Part shown: in pieces, positions 1 to 10,076 of the stretch
How positions within the stretch are numbered: position 1 is the first letter of the stretch
Layout: every line of letters starts with the position of its first letter
NCBI GenBank assembly: GCA_035135055.1
Contig: JAVFHQ010000047.1
Coordinates: 62,001-126,000, forward strand
Reading direction: 5' to 3'
DNA length: 64,000 nt
Source of the DNA: Oleoguttula mirabilis
Taxonomy: Eukaryota; Ascomycota; Dothideomycetes; Mycosphaerellales; Teratosphaeriaceae
Made by a program: the position numbers and the translations under genes
The notes under the pieces: generated by a model
The model's database searches: none
Seen by the model: only the letters and a program-made list of their open reading frames with translations
Told to the model about the DNA's origin: nothing

Positions 1-1307
1 ACATACCGCGGTGCTGGCTCTTCCTGCTGCTCCTGGAAGATACTGCATACCTCTCTACTCAACGCTCCACCGGGCTGTTGCGCGTGGAGCAAGCGGCGGC
101 GCATGAGGCCCTCATCGGCCGCTTGCTTCTCGTTACGCTGCTGGAACCACTCGGCATTGTGTGTCCCACCGTCGTTGTCCATGTACGGCAGCTGCAACTC
201 CTTGAGCTCCCACTCCTCGATCAGCTGAGACAGGTTCACCTGCGGCGGCCTCGGAGGTGACGGCTGTCTAGCACTTGGATGCGGGATTGGGATGACCTGT
301 CTCGCGCCGCTGAACTTCAGCTTCAATCGAGGTATGGGCCGAGATATCTCCGGCGAGAGATTTGCAGGGCTTGGCCGTTGCGATTTTCGCGCGGTGCTTG
401 GCGAAGCAGAGCGCGGCGTTTGCTCAATGGCGTCATGGCTGCGTTTGCGCTTGTGAGTGCCTTTCGTTTGCTTCTCCAGCTCCGGTGTCGGGAAGGAGCG
501 GGATGGCTTCAAGGCAGCAATCTGCGCCTGAAGCTGCGCAATCCGGGTTGCCGGGCTTGGTGATCTCTCGTCCTTGATGGTTCTCCTCGGTGTTGTCTCC
601 GCCGTGCCGTCCAGCTGCGGCGCCTTCCCACGCGAAGCTGGGCGTACGTTGCTCTTGGTCTCCGCCGAGAGTTTGTCCACCGTCTTTTTCGTCCTGGGAC
701 TGATCCGCTTCGGATGAGGCGCCTGCGGTATGTCCTTGTTCATGCGGCCGCTCTTACGCTTGCCGTCGATCTGGACAGTCGTAGGGCCCTCAGCCTCGAA
801 CCTCTTCCATGGCGGACTCACCGGCCGAGAGCGGGAAGCACTGTGGCTGATGCTCCTAGGGCGACCGCCTTCGCTCTCGCTGAGGACTGGTGTCCCGGTG
901 TTGACGCGCGTCGATATGCGCCGCCCGTCCGCTGTCTTTGCCGTGCTCTGGTCAACGGTTGGGAACTGCCACGGTGGTGACACAGCCCGCTTGCGCTTCT
1001 TGCCCGCCTTGTCGCCAAGCTCGGGAGTTTGCGCCGTCTCTGCTGCCTCTGATTCCCGTCTCTTAATGCTCGGTTGAGGGTCGGGTCGGAGGCTGGTTTC
1101 GGTTGCGTTTGCAGCGGATGGTGGTACGTCATCTTCGGACTTGATGGAGGTGTTTGTCGCGATATTCGTGTGGTCGTCGTTGGGTTGCTCGTGCTGCTCT
1201 GGAAGCTCTACGTGGTCAAGCGTAGTTGGGTCGCGTTGTGTTGGCGTCGCGTGGGTGTCTTGGGTGCGGGTTGCGGGTTCCGCCTCAGAAGCGTCTAACA
1301 TTCTCAT
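1..1307 (-). CDS. SWR1: SWR1-like chromatin remodelling ATPase, N-terminal part (runs off left edge)
   Basis: One open frame of about 435 codons runs on the minus strand from an ATG at 1307, with an in-frame TAG just upstream, off the left end. It therefore lacks a stop and any ATPase domain inside the window. The protein is charged and disordered. It has a basic KKRKR stretch, a conserved SPPWKRFEAEGPT element followed by GKRKSGR near residues 160-185, and NLSQLIEEWELKEL at about residue 355. From memory of the family, filamentous-fungal Swr1 N-termini carry these elements ahead of the HSA and SNF2 domains. Swr1 is the motor of the complex that deposits histone H2A.Z. A possible intron donor lies near 50. 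It is divergent from the Clr2-like gene across 667 bp. Eaf1/Vid21, another HSA protein, is the main alternative. Confidence 0.62.
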   Translation of the reverse strand, partial: MRMLDASEAEPATRTQDTHATPTQRDPTTLDHVELPEQHEQPNDDHTNIATNTSIKSEDDVPPSAANATETSLRPDPQPSIKRRESEAAETAQTPELGDKAGKKRKRAVSPPWQFPTVDQSTAKTADGRRISTRVNTGTPVLSESEGGRPRSISHSASRSRPVSPPWKRFEAEGPTTVQIDGKRKSGRMNKDIPQAPHPKRISPRTKKTVDKLSAETKSNVRPASRGKAPQLDGTAETTPRRTIKDERSPSPATRIAQLQAQIAALKPSRSFPTPELEKQTKGTHKRKRSHDAIEQTPRSASPSTARKSQRPSPANLSPEISRPIPRLKLKFSGARQVIPIPHPSARQPSPPRPPQVNLSQLIEEWELKELQLPYMDNDGGTHNAEWFQQRNEKQAADEGLMRRRLLHAQQPGGALSREVCSIFQEQQEEPAPRY

Positions 1308-1974
1308 GGCGGGCCCCTTCTAGCAATGCTGACCCCCTCTCTCATCCTCGGGCGTGCACTAGAATCACCAAGAGTCAGTCCATTACTACGTCGCTGCCCG
1401 GTGAGTAGCGCTCCGGTGCCAGAGTGTCGATCCAGTCCAGATTCGTGAAGTTATGGCAGTGCAGATGCGTGGAGCGTTCGTGTGTTTTTGATGATGAATC
1501 TCCCGCGCGCCGGATAGACCTCAATCAAGCGGCTAGCGCGAGACGTCGTCCCGCCGCCAAGGTCCGGCTCCGGTCTGGCCTCAGGCAGACTTTCACGCGT
1601 TTTGGCCCCACCACCTCGCCATCGGAACATCAACATCAACATCAACATCAACATCAACATCAACATCAACATCAAACTTTAGAGGAACGATGGAAGAAAC
1701 ACCTTCCCGTTGAGCTGGTTGCACTGTCCCGACTGAGCGGACCGCGTTAGGCAGCGGCGACGTGTGAAGTGAGAAGTACTCAAGACACATGTGCTTTGCG
1801 ATCAGCGACCTGTGACCTGTGACCATCATCAACGTGCGAGCAAACATGTCTCGATCGACCGACCTTTGCGACCTCACTCGGCGTTGACGTGCCCTGATCT
1901 TTGCAAGGCACTTTGAGTGATGATTACCCGGGAGCACTAACTACACCACCTGCGAAAACTCGCTCCCAGGCAAC
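1308..1974. promoter_or_regulatory. Shared divergent promoter region of SWR1-like and Clr2-like genes
   Basis: This gap separates two divergent chromatin genes and should hold both promoters and 5' leaders. It has a (CAACAT)n microsatellite but no long frame with coding character. I see no clear TATA box near either start. Confidence 0.5.
1626..1675. repeat. (CAACAT)n hexanucleotide microsatellite, about 8 copies
   Basis: Perfect or near-perfect tandem copies of CAACAT. In the spurious ORFs crossing it, it reads as His-Gln repeats on one strand and Asp-Val repeats on the other. It lies about 300 bp upstream of the Clr2-like start, so its length could vary between strains within a shared promoter. 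Confidence 0.95.
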
Positions 1975-4353
1975 ATGCCCGTCCAGATCCTCAACATCCA
2001 GCCTGGCTCCGACGGCGATGGTCGCCGACGTCCAAAGACCGATGACATGAAGCGCAACGATGACTACTACCTGGAGCACATCGCCACCGACAGGTGGGCG
2101 AAAGACCTCGGCATGCCCACCGGCACCACCTACCGTCTCGACCGACTACCTAACGGTTATGCCGGCTACGAGAAGTCGCGATTCGGTGATAGCAAGCATG
2201 TCGACCGCTACATGTACGGCCACCCCCGAGGCGTGTTCAGGTCGATGGCAGAATTCTACCCGCACTTCAAGCATCTGATGGACAACCAGCATGCCTTTGG
2301 CTGCCCGTGCAAGATGTGTGTTGGTTACGGAACCAAGAAGGTGAGAAAGAGCGGGAGCAGTACCAGTGCGAGTAGGGTGAGTGGTACTCCTGCTCAGCCG
2401 TCACCGTACTTCGCTCCGCCTCAGCCACCGACATCGAAAACGCAGCTCCGGGCAGCGGCGCCGGCTCAGTCTCAGGCCCCTCCGCAAGATGCACCACGGG
2501 GTCGACCACGCCAAAGTCTGGAAGGCTTAGCGCAGGGCAGGCCGGATCCGAGCCCGCTTAAGCCGCCGCGCAGAAACCAGGTTGATGAGGAAGGCACGCC
2601 CGACATCTACCGTGCACTCATCGACAGGCTGAGAGCTGCCGGTCCTGAAAGCAAGGTCGAACAGCACATCGTGGAGAACATGTCCCCAGACTGGCGCACG
2701 GGTCACGCCATGCTTCAGGACCTGCTGAAAGAGTGGCAGGAGCTACCCAGTTACGTGCCGCGACAGGGCGAACTAGTGATGTTTGTACGGCATCTGGGAC
2801 CAAGTGAAATTATCTGCTGGGATGCTACAGCGCAGACTGATCGCATTGTGGATCTCACCACCATGTCCTGGGTCGGCATGCCGAAATGGGAGGCTGGCGT
2901 CGTCGCACAAATGCCGACGGAGTCGATCACCGACGGAGACCTTCTGGACATACCGGAGGGCAAGCAGCATAATGTTGTCAACTCCGGCTTCCGCATTGAG
3001 CCGCTCTCGGCGCCCACATATACCAAGCAGCACAAGTACATTTCCCTACACGGCACACGCCCGCTTGCGCTGTGGAAGGAATGCCTATATGGGCACAACG
3101 AGAAGGACTGGCACCCTACGATTCGCCATGCCCTTGCCGTCACGAGCAGCTGCTGCGTAATCGGCAAGTACCGCTTCACGGGCACATGGCCGGACGCCAC
3201 CATCTTCGCGCAGGGTCTCTACATTGGCCCGGAGCTGGTCATGCTGGGCGACGCCGTGCGCTTGCATCCACGCGCGGGCGACGAGCAGACCGTGACAGAT
3301 GTCATGGTAATCACAGCGATCAAGATGCGGCTAGTCAACCTGGACGAAGCGAGCGACGACGACTACGACGAGGGGCATCCGTACAATACCTGCATCCACA
3401 TCAGCGGCCGCACCTACACGCAAGACGCGAGAAAGAGCTTCGACGGCGTCGGCAAGGTGCCCATTCCGCAGGACTCGCCACTGCTCCCCCGCAGCATGCA
3501 GGGCCTCGGCACCTGGTACCACGTCTGCGACCCCAAGAAAACAAAAGCCCGCATCGAAGTACCCTACCAACGCGTCATCGGCCGCTGCTACGAGAGCGCG
3601 GCGCTCAAAGCCTGGTTCTCTGCCCCCGAAGGCATGCCACCACCAACCTCAGGGTTCCAAGCCGTAAACGCCAAACCCATCATCAAAATCAACGATCGCG
3701 CGGAGAGCGCCGCCGCCGTTGACATCTCCCGCGGCCTCGCGGGCATCCTGGAAGCGCGCAAGTACAGCCAGGAGCACGATATCCGCATCGACCATGCGGC
3801 GGGCCGGACGTGGTACTGGGCCGATACGCGGATTGAACAGCTCGATTTGCATGAGGTGAATAGCCGGTTTGTGGGGATTAAGGATGATAAGAGGACGAGG
3901 CAGCAGGTGGAGGATTGGCGGAAGGCTTTTAAGGCGCTGGATGGGAAGAAGGGGGGGTTGGAGGAGTATCATGCTGCGCGCGTTGAGCGGGAGCAAGCGC
4001 AGGCGGTGAGGGAGGGTGCGATGGGGGCTTCGAGCTCGGGTATGATTGCTGCGGCTGCGGCGGCTATTGGTGCTTCGGGTACGGGTACGGAAGCGGAGGC
4101 GGAGGAGGAGGAGGAGGTGGAGGGCAGTGGTGTGGCCCACGATGACAATGATGCGATGGAGGTTGATGAGGCACGCAGCACCATGCCGCGAAACCTTCCC
4201 ACCGGTGGTGACGCTATGGACGTTGACGTTGACGACGACGACGAGGACGACGATGAAGTTGACGCACGGAATGCGCTGGCGGCTTTCAAGGCGGCGCCGG
4301 CAGCGACTTGTGCTTCACGGAGGACTGAGGTCATTGATCTTGACGATGATTAA
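1975..4353 (+). CDS. clr2: Cryptic loci regulator 2 (Clr2)-like heterochromatin silencing protein
   Basis: Single-exon gene, 792 aa. Residues about 45-115 carry a Clr2 N-terminal pattern: LPNGYAGYE, then DRYMYGHPRGVFRSMAEF, PHFKHLM and a closing CPCKMC. Residues about 355-560 resemble the second Clr2 region, including GTRPLALWKE and GLYIGPELVMLGDAVRL. In fission yeast, Clr2 belongs to the SHREC complex (with Clr1, Clr3 and Mit1), which deacetylates and silences heterochromatin. The segment between the domains is Pro/Gln/Ser-rich, and the tail (about 700-792) is low-complexity Glu/Asp/Ala. The start at 1975 is the first ATG of the frame and the conserved N-terminal region follows closely. The gene is convergent with NDUFB8. 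Confidence 0.82.
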   Translation: MPVQILNIQPGSDGDGRRRPKTDDMKRNDDYYLEHIATDRWAKDLGMPTGTTYRLDRLPNGYAGYEKSRFGDSKHVDRYMYGHPRGVFRSMAEFYPHFKHLMDNQHAFGCPCKMCVGYGTKKVRKSGSSTSASRVSGTPAQPSPYFAPPQPPTSKTQLRAAAPAQSQAPPQDAPRGRPRQSLEGLAQGRPDPSPLKPPRRNQVDEEGTPDIYRALIDRLRAAGPESKVEQHIVENMSPDWRTGHAMLQDLLKEWQELPSYVPRQGELVMFVRHLGPSEIICWDATAQTDRIVDLTTMSWVGMPKWEAGVVAQMPTESITDGDLLDIPEGKQHNVVNSGFRIEPLSAPTYTKQHKYISLHGTRPLALWKECLYGHNEKDWHPTIRHALAVTSSCCVIGKYRFTGTWPDATIFAQGLYIGPELVMLGDAVRLHPRAGDEQTVTDVMVITAIKMRLVNLDEASDDDYDEGHPYNTCIHISGRTYTQDARKSFDGVGKVPIPQDSPLLPRSMQGLGTWYHVCDPKKTKARIEVPYQRVIGRCYESAALKAWFSAPEGMPPPTSGFQAVNAKPIIKINDRAESAAAVDISRGLAGILEARKYSQEHDIRIDHAAGRTWYWADTRIEQLDLHEVNSRFVGIKDDKRTRQQVEDWRKAFKALDGKKGGLEEYHAARVEREQAQAVREGAMGASSSGMIAAAAAAIGASGTGTEAEAEEEEEVEGSGVAHDDNDAMEVDEARSTMPRNLPTGGDAMDVDVDDDDEDDDEVDARNALAAFKAAPAATCASRRTEVIDLDDD

Positions 4354-4608
4354 AGTGGACGAGGATGGTGAGCAATGGCTTGCTCCATCTAGCTGCCAGT
4401 GACGGCGCGCATGGACTTCGAAGATAAAGAGGACCACGAGCTGGTCGACGAGAGGCGCAGCGCGCACGGGGCGCAGCTTCACCGCCGGAGACGGAGCTCT
4501 TACCGTGACAGTGCATACTGGACACCGAGACATGGATGAGCAGATATAGTCCGTAAGCTCACAATCTCGCCTCAGAGTTGTTATGTACAATAGCTACCTA
4601 GCCAGCAC

Positions 4609-5541
4609 CTACAACGCCTCGCCCAGCGTCGGACCATCCCGGCTGCTCCGGCTGCCGCCCGAGATGAAAGCGGCGTCGTCGTCGACTGTGACTGCTGCAC
4701 GTGGGGCTCTGGGGCCGCCGAGTTCCTTCTCCAGACCGTCTGGGAATGTGCGCGGTGCTGAGGGCTGGGGAGGGAGTGTCAGTGGTGCATCCTCGATTGA
4801 ATGTCCTACATGGTGAGGAGTATGCACGAGGTGGCGGAGTGACGGAGTAATGGAATGAGGAGGTGGTGGGAGACATACCTTGTCCGGATAAAACCTCGAC
4901 ACGGCCGCGCACAGCACGCCGACCGTCGCTGCGAAGGTGCCCTAGAGACATTACTCCTATTAGCCTCGTCATTTACCCTCACGCTTCTCACGTGATGCTC
5001 TTCAACTCATATGGGCAAATGCAATGCTTACAATCAGCACCAAGCCCCAGCCCGGCTTGAAGTGCGTGTACTCCTCGGGCGAGAAGATGCCCAGGATGTC
5101 GTTGTCCTCGTGCACGACCTCGCCGTAGTTGCGGCGCTCCTGCTTGTCCCACCAGTCGGCGTAGGGGTCGCGGAACTGGCGCTTGATGGGCAGGGCCGAG
5201 GTGAGGGAGGGGTCGGGGTAGTTGCCGTTCTATCTCTCGCGTAGAGTCAGTGGGTGTCCTCATGCCTTCTCAGCTATCTCATATGCGGTGACGATGTGTA
5301 GCGTATGTCGTGGCAGGTCCAGCATGTGACGCACCATATTTGGGTCCTCATTCCCGCCCGCCAGGTCCTCACTGCCCTGCTCCACCTCATCTGCTGACTT
5401 GTCCTCGGCGGGCCGGGAGTGGAACATGAAGGTGCGCTGCTGCTGCTGCTGTTGCGCAATGGGGAGGATGCGGGAGGTCGGTGTCGGGCGGATGAAGTGC
5501 GCACGGGGAGCCAGTCGGAGGGTGTTGCGGAGGGAAGCCAT
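4609..5541 (-). CDS. NDUFB8: NADH:ubiquinone oxidoreductase subunit NDUFB8 (ASHI), mitochondrial complex I
   Basis: Four exons: 5541-5335, 5229-5032, 4941-4879 and 4764-4609, giving 207 aa with every intron in phase 0. The N-terminus is basic and hydroxylated with a short polyglutamine run and an RTFMFHSR motif, as in a mitochondrial presequence. Exon 2 carries the family signature KRQFRDPYADWWDKQERRN followed by GEVVHEDNDILGIFSPEEY. Exon 3 codes the single membrane helix, ending in RFYPDK. Exon 4 continues PSAPRTFPDGLEKELGG, which fixes the last acceptor at CCCCAG; an earlier CATGTAG acceptor would give a stop after eight codons. NDUFB8 is an accessory subunit of the complex I membrane arm. 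Confidence 0.88.
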
Positions 5542-5961
5542 GGTGGTGGTGAGTGCGGCACTGGGCCTGTGAGTGGAGAGTTGGCAGTCGTGCTATGCTC
5601 TCTACCTTGCGCAATGGCCGAAGAGAGGCAGGTAGTGTGTCGTCGCAGCGGGCTTCTAGGCGGCGACGGCAGGAGCCGGCCCTACCTCCTAGCTTTCGTC
5701 TGGCATCGGCAAAGTATATAGCTACATCCATGTACTTGAGCACGCATTGATTTGTCCAACACAGTAGCGACGCGCAGATTCCTTCGCGCAGACGCTTCTC
5801 GCAGACGTGTGAACGGTTACAACGGTAAGTATTGAGCTTGGTATTTGCTCTCATCTCCTCTGCCCATCCTCTCCACCATGTCAACGCTACGGCAACGCAG
5901 TCCATACATTTAGGAAGGCGAGGGCTAGACAGTGCGTGTCGCAAGCAGCGCGAGTATCGCA

Positions 5962-6545
5962 ATGCCCATCTTCACCAGCACGCCACCCCCCCAACGGCCC
6001 GACTCCTCTCGACGACTACCAGCGCAACAGCGCATCTCCACCCCCTTCTCGCAGCTCGAGTTCAACAGCACCGGGGCGACCTGGCACACCGCGCCAACTG
6101 TCTGGCGAGGCGGCAGGGAGAGTCAGCCAAGATAGGACCAGGACCAGGGCCACCGGCATACGAGTACATTTGGGTGCGGGAGCCTGTACGTCTGGATGAG
6201 GACCTGACTGCACCGGTTGAGCGTGAGAAGCTTGCACAGCTGAGGAAGGACGGTGGGTATGTGCGAAGGGTTCGAGATAGAGGCGGGTGGGGACGGCTAG
6301 CACTCATCACCGGGATGACGGCTGTGACGGCTGAGGCGGAGGGGAGGGGGTGTGTGTGCGGGTATCGGAATTTTGGAGGTGAGATGGGTTTGATGTCATG
6401 GCTATGTGACATGATTTGATGGTGTGAGATCTTATGGTTATACGTGTGTGCTTTGTTTGTGGGCGTTCTAGCGGGTGGTTTGGCGCTGGCGGTGCACAAG
6501 GAAGTTCATGGGAGTGATAGCAAGCAATTCTTGGGCAGTGTCTAA
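5962..6545 (+). CDS. Hypothetical small single-pass membrane protein; gene model unresolved (apparent frame break)
   Basis: From the ATG at 5962 a C-ending-codon frame reads MPIFTSTPPPQRPDSSRR and continues to about 6110. A second coding-like frame (AYEYIWVREPVRLDEDL, then EREKLAQLRKDGGY) runs from about 6130 to 6260. I find no credible intron joining the two; the only in-phase GT-AG pair is 32 nt. After a likely intron at 6261-6428, the last exon codes a hydrophobic helix (ILWLYVCALFVGVLAGG) and a short tail, AVHKEVHGSDSKQFLGSV. The likely product is a small, possibly mitochondrial, membrane protein. A GTAAGT at 5825 and a CAG near 5900 could bound a 5'-leader intron. I do not recognise the family. 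Either a frameshift or a sequence error separates the first two blocks. Confidence 0.4.
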
Positions 6546-8690
6546 TGTCTTGAGAGGCATTACTGGGTAGTGGACTCGCGTTCACTGGCCACAAAGTAAC
6601 CTCTACAACTGAGGCTCGTGTTCCTGAGACGCCCTTCGCACTACTGTTCCCGCAGGTTTGGTCGTCGCTTGCGAAGCGATGCAATGTTGATGTCCACAAC
6701 TCGAGCACGTCCGACTCCCGAGTCTCGAATCCTGCGACTTGCGGCTGGATCTTGCACGTCACTGGTGACTGCATCCAGTCGCCGCCCCTGGCGTTTGAAT
6801 TGGGCGACCAGGGGACTTGGAAGTAGTGACGGCTTCGCTGTCGGCATTGAACGTTACTACATACAAAATTACAAGCGTGCCAAGCCCTGGTATAGCCGTT
6901 GGAAAAGACGGGAAAGATGGAGCGAAGCAGGGATCCTGCCAAGCGCTACACCCCTGCAGTCTGCAACGTCTCTGTCGATCTCCATCTCCTGAGCGTCGTC
7001 AATTCCTTCCTCCACACAAGGGTTCATACCCCAGAAGGGTATTTTGGTACCTGCAGTTTCTGTTTACTATGTCACAACTTACCCGGCTCACAGCCTCATA
7101 GTCGGAGTCACAGGCCATGTGGCGATTCAATCAAACGTCGCGGGCGATGGCGATCATATTAGCGTTCTGAGGTCAGGGCGCAGCAAGTCCAGCCGGACAG
7201 GCGGACAGGCTTTGGAGCCACTTGACACTGGCCCCGAGCCAGGGAGGAGGTCAGGGAGGGCAATGGCAATATATTGGCTGCGCAAGCATCTTCAGCCCGC
7301 GCTCATCGATGACGATCAGCGTCGAGAGGTAGCAGGACCCCATCCATCATCACGACGATCATGTCGTTGGCGTTTGCTTCACACTGTCAACGTAGGCATC
7401 GATCTTTGAAGCCTGATGTGGTCTGCTTCGCAACTGTGGTCGACCACCTGGCGTCCAACTACTGAACCCCGGTATCGAGAGCCGCAACGGCGCAACGGCA
7501 AGATGACGGACGACCCGCGAATCTCAGACACGATCCAAGGGAGCCATAGTGGTCCTGGAGCCGAGTCCACCAGCCCCATGTCTACCGAGCAGTGCCTTGC
7601 ACGTTGCGACCTTTAGTGTTTGTACTAGCAACTGCATCTGCCGCATTCCCTCATCATCAGTACTGTCCTGACAGTCCTGTACCGTGGACGGTTGGACTCA
7701 TGGCGAAGCTCGAGGTGGAACACTTTACCCTGGTCCCGTGGGGAGTCGTGACTGATTTGAGGACTCCTAGGTTCGCTCGGTCTTTCTAACGGAGAGCGGC
7801 CCGTTTCACCGTGCATGATGCGGGATGTAGCATTGTAGCTGCCACGTTTTGCCCGCACGGTAACGCCGGTACGTCTCGACGCCAACCAATCGGCCCGGGA
7901 ACTGCGCGGTACGTACCTTCCCAGTTCGTCGCTGCATCGAGTTCTGAACTTTCTGAAGCGCTCGTCGACCCCAACAGGCCAGCACTAGTAGTCTAGCAGA
8001 CTAGCAGGCCGTGGATCACCAAAGCAGAAGACATGGTTCACAGCCACTCGATCGTGTGTCGCGGTGTGTGCTTCCTGGCACACTTCACTCCTCTGTGTCA
8101 ACGATGCGCCGTGCCTCCTGTCGCTCCTACCACCTAGCACCGACCGTCGCCCGTAGTCGATGATCATCGTCATCGGAGCCACTCTACAAGGGGACAACGG
8201 CCGCGGTGGCCCTCTGCTGACCTCACGGTTCACCACGAGGTACTCATCAGGGCACCGAGGATGCCTTGGAGGCTTGGTTGGCGGACAGCGGCTCCTCGGT
8301 GCACGCGCTGTCCCCGCGGCACAGGCATCATGTATCTGGTCAACACGTGGGATGGCAACTGTAGACGACTGCTGATCACCAGCCATCGCGACGACGAGCA
8401 TGGCGGCAGCTGCTGAACACTGCCGAACCTCTGTCCGTGCAAGCGATCTTCAGGAGACGGTAAAACAAGCTCCTCCAACGACGTCGTCGCCCACGTCATA
8501 GGCAGTTGAAGGACCAGCGTAACGTATAAGATGGACTCGTGATCCAGATGGGTGACGATACCTTCTCTCTCATTCACATCCACAAGCCTCTTGTCTCACC
8601 ATCACATCAGTTGTTCGACACAACCAGCATCATACCTGTCCATTTTTTTGCCATCTCACCCAACACAAACCGCGCCCTCCCACCAACACC
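6546..8690. other. Gene-poor interval (2.1 kb), nothing recognised
   Basis: Only short frames on both strands with no domain, no consistent codon bias and no plausible splice chain. The right end is the promoter of the secreted protein gene; a GTATAAGA TATA-like box lies at about 8524, roughly 165 bp before its ATG. Confidence 0.5.
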
Positions 8691-9441
8691 ATGAAGTCCT
8701 CCTTCTTCTCCCTCCTGGCGCTGCCAACCCTCTTCCTCGGCGCCATCGCCGCACCAACCACCGCACCCGAAACAGCTGTGGTCGAGAAGCGCCAGCTCGC
8801 CAGCGCCTACAGCATCGTCTCGTCCCTCTACGCCGACATCCAGCAATACACCGGCGCCATCAGTAAGTCTCCCACCCCAAGCCCCCCACTCCAGGGTCGG
8901 ACGTCCAACCCCAGCTGCTAACGCGACCCACCCTCCTCAGACGAGACAGCCGCCGGCATCAGCGCCGACTCCACCGCAGCCCAGAACGCCACGGCCGCGG
9001 CCACCTTCATCACGAACATCGAAGCCATTACGACCGCCGTTGATGCCGCAACCGCTGAGACCGACTTGTTGACGCCAGCCTCCGGTCTCGTGCGTCGGCA
9101 GACGGAAGCCGCGCTTGCGGCACTGGTTGAGAACTTATTGCTCGAGGTCAGCGGGGCGTTGAACAACATTGTTGGTACGCTCGGATTGAGTAAGTTGACC
9201 CGCCCGCAACCTGAACATGGCTTGTGACGTGATACAAGCATGAACATGAATATGCTATAAAGCCAAGCTAACAAATTCGCCAGCGTCACTCCTGGGCTCC
9301 CTGAACCCGCTCGTCTCGTCGCTCTCGGCCTTGCTGTTGAGCTTGGAGACAGTGGTTAACAACCTGCTTGCCGTGGTCCAGCAGCTGCTCGATGGGCTGT
9401 TGACCGGTTTGAGTGTTGGGCTCGCCGGCCTGACTTTGTAG
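8691..9441 (+). CDS. Small secreted hydrophobic protein, HsbA/cell-wall-mannoprotein-like
   Basis: Three exons, 8691-8862, 8941-9189 and 9284-9441, give 192 aa; both introns are phase 1 (GTAAGT donors, CTAAC branch points). Residues 1-20 are a clear signal peptide (MKSSFFSLLALPTLFLGAIA), followed by a possible KR processing site at about residue 34. The mature part is Ala/Thr/Leu-rich with long amphipathic helices (ADIQQYTGAI, then FITNIEAITTAVDAATAE). It ends in a very hydrophobic Leu/Val/Ser segment, LLGSLNPLVSSLSALLLS and onward. It has no cysteines. Length and heptad-like hydrophobics resemble hydrophobic surface binding protein A or galactomannoproteins, but this is a shape match rather than a clear homology call. 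A related gene lies at 51232. Confidence 0.72.
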
Positions 9442-10076
9442 ATCTTCCGTTGTTATGGAGCGTGAGTGATTGGGCCGATGTGAGTGTAATAGGACGAGTT
9501 GAGGACGTACAAGCAAGAAATGTGGATATCAACAGTATTTATCAGAGTAGTTTACAGCTGCAGGGAACTTTGTTGCTCGCTTTCCACGTGTCATAATCTA
9601 CGGTGGCCTAAAAACTGTTATGTATGGTATTGTCTCGACACGGCATTGATGTAAATTATGCGACGTCGATAATCTTCATCAGGACCGTAGCCGAGTTGGA
9701 GTACCTGGTGTTAAAGCTCACAAGGACGGTGACTACGCTCTTAGCCCAAGTGCACACACTGGCGTCATTAGCATTCCGTTGACACAGCGGCCGATGCTGA
9801 TCACACGGTCGGGCACGGCGTCGAAGACTGTCGAGATCTTAAGCAGTTGGAATGATTTGTTACAGAGCAGTACATGTCACCACTAGCATCGCTGTTTCGT
9901 ACGCCCGCGTTCCCTCAGAAGCAAGATCAACAATCGTATGCATAACACTTGGTCAACATTGCACCATCGAGCAAATTGTGGGTATATCGCCAGCCAGACG
10001 ATCAAAGCAAAGACAGAGCAACAAGAAAGAGATGCGATAGGCCTCGTCACTCATGCATGAACAGACTGCCAGGCAC
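9442..10076. other. Convergent 3' intergenic region
   Basis: Lies between the convergent ends of the secreted protein gene and DMC1. No coding frame, repeat or RNA gene is evident; it probably holds both 3' UTRs. Confidence 0.5.

Noticed and set aside
3072..3722. Long plus-strand frame (216 codons) inside the Clr2-like gene
   Set aside because: It is the +1 shadow of a strongly biased GC-rich gene; the in-frame Clr2 reading carries the conserved motifs.
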